From contig JASWJB010000530.1 of assembly GCA_032433595.1 (NCBI GenBank), forward strand, positions 1-19,140: 19,140 nt of DNA, read 5' to 3'. This DNA comes from Conoideocrella luteorostrata. Lineage: Eukaryota > Ascomycota > Sordariomycetes > Hypocreales > Clavicipitaceae. The notes beneath the pieces are model-generated. The model was not told the origin of the DNA, did no database searches, and was given only the letters and a program-made list of their open reading frames with translations. Positions 17,709 to 19,140 of this stretch are shown here, piece after piece. A program made the position numbers and the translations under genes. Numbering within the stretch: the stretch's first letter is position 1; every line of letters starts with the position of its first letter.

Positions 17709-19140
17709 AATTCAATCAAGTATTTGGGTCATTTCGAACTCGTGCAGAAAGAATGGGATGAAGACAGAGCACAGCTCGTGATTTCGCAGCCGGATTCAAG
17801 GCAGAGGAGAGCGGGAAGGCTGCGTTATCGCTCCTTCCTGTAGAATTAGACGCCAAGCTGTCGTCGCGGAGTGGCAACTGATGGTACTTGTGGCAGTTGT
17901 CAACCCAGACAGACCGGTCCAACCGACCACCCACGTTAAGCATGGACAAGGTTGCAAGTGATCTCAGGCTCTCGATCGGAGGCGCACGCTCCAAGGGTAT
18001 CTTTGCTTTACTAAACAATCCTGACAGCATTTGAGAACTAGTCAATGAATGCAAAAAGTGCAGTGCTTACCCACTCAACCCTTAGCAAACTACTCTGATT
18101 CTGATTCTGTCTCTAGAAGCTTTTCTGTTGCTGTGCAGCTGACTACTGGTTATCCTCACGGCTTTCGGAGCCGCTGTGACAATTACTAATTCGCCTGCTC
18201 CGAGCCTATAGCTTGCAAGATCTTGGCGAGATGTTTAGGAAGTTGGAGTATGTCGAGCAGCAGCAAATTATGGGAAGCGGAACGGTCTATGAAACACAAA
18301 AGTCGGTTAGCCTTCTCATTATCCAATACCGACTCGGGCAACTTAACTAATACTGATATCGGCTGCTGCATACTTGGCACTGCATAGTTTCTTGTGGCGA
18401 GGTTGCCACGCTGATACAGAGCTGACACTTGTAGGTCGACCAACAACAACCTGCAGCTGCATGATGAACTCACAGTTTACCCGTAAGCCGGAAATACTTG
18501 CTCATTGGCGTCATAGGCTTGCTCGACCTACTCATCACTGGCTCGCCTGTGCTGGTAATCCGTTGACATATGTCCTACTTATGGTTAGGTCCTACCGACT
18601 TATGATGGAGCTGCTGTCTGGCTATTTCTATGCGAGGTCACTATACGTCATTGTTCTCGTTTTACTATTCGATCTTGTCTTTGAGTTCAAGCATTTTAGG
18701 AAAGATTTAAACAGCAGGGGAATTAAGAAACGAGGGGGTTCGCCGTCCTTCCAGAGCATGAAACTCTACCGAGGGATCATGACTCGTCCTGACGGCGACT
18801 TCCAAAACAATAACCCACAAACTGGAGTGGATAATGTGCAGCAGCCACGTGAGATTCTGCAAATAACATACCTTAGCCCATTCAAGGTCAATCCAAGGCT
18901 TGAGGATCCAGGCTGTCTCCTCTCCGTTGTACAATCGGCGAAGTTTCCTAAGCTCGACCAAATTCCGCCCAAGGTTGGCATGGTTTGGGCCACCAGCCAG
19001 TAAGAGTCGGGGGTATTTTTGAGGCGACTGCAAGCCAAGCTGACTGATTCTCAGTGGCGGCCCGGAACGCAAAACGATATCAATGCAGGACTGGCTGCAA
19101 AAGACCAGCCTTGTTCTCACGATTCTGGTTTCGGCACCCC

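Larger units (their letters stand above)
12294..19140. other. Gene-poor region, about 6.8 kb, nothing confidently coding
   Basis: The first 300 bp or so is the PKR1 promoter. Beyond it no frame on either strand shows a recognisable domain, and I could not chain short open stretches with splice sites into a family I know. The middle part (about 14.1-16.5 kb) looks AT-richer by eye. Contents noted: a short hairpin AAAGGG-CTTATA-CCCTTT at 13122-13139, a 15-G run at 14714-14728, a 9-nt triplicate at 17682-17708, and an uninterrupted 180-codon frame at 18461-19003 of unknown status. No terminal repeats, reverse transcriptase or transposase motifs, tRNA or rRNA were found, though a heavily decayed mobile element would be hard to see by eye. 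Confidence 0.55.

Overview
The window is nuclear DNA of a filamentous ascomycete (Pezizomycotina). The genes contain short introns (60-100 nt) with GTANGN-type donors and CTAAC/CTGAC branch sites. The protein families and recurrent TACTCCGTA/TACGGAGTA words outside the genes suggest Eurotiomycetes (Aspergillus/Penicillium-like). The class is an inference from remembered family sequences and motif habits, not from a search.

Layout: 1-2285 has no confident gene; it holds a cluster of the TACTCCGTA word and, at its 3' end, the promoter and leader of the first gene with two possible upstream ORFs. 2286-8098 (+) encodes a 1911-residue Rho-family guanine nucleotide exchange factor of DH-BAR-SH3 (Tuba-like) architecture; its single intron splits the SH3 domain. 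8099-9433 is the spacer and promoter of the next gene. 9434-11401 (+) is a six-exon gene for a 531-residue MFS transporter of the fungal sucrose/alpha-glucoside:proton symporter (SUT1-like) type. I rebuilt it by hand; it includes a 26-nt micro-exon and a GC-AG intron. 11402-11747 is a short convergent spacer. 11748-12293 (-) encodes Pkr1, an ER membrane protein needed for assembly of the vacuolar ATPase V0 sector. From 12294 to the end (about 6.8 kb) I find no gene I can support.

The three genes have no obvious joint pathway: cell polarity/Rho signalling, sugar uptake and V-ATPase assembly are typical unrelated neighbours in a fungal genome. A proton symporter depends on the plasma-membrane proton gradient, whereas Pkr1 serves the vacuolar pump, so no functional link is claimed. 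I see no CRISPR array, tRNA, rRNA, intact transposon or secondary-metabolite cluster, and no convincing new biological system. The most useful observations are the transporter's unusual gene structure, the upstream ORFs, the 9-mer word cluster and the gene-poor right-hand third.
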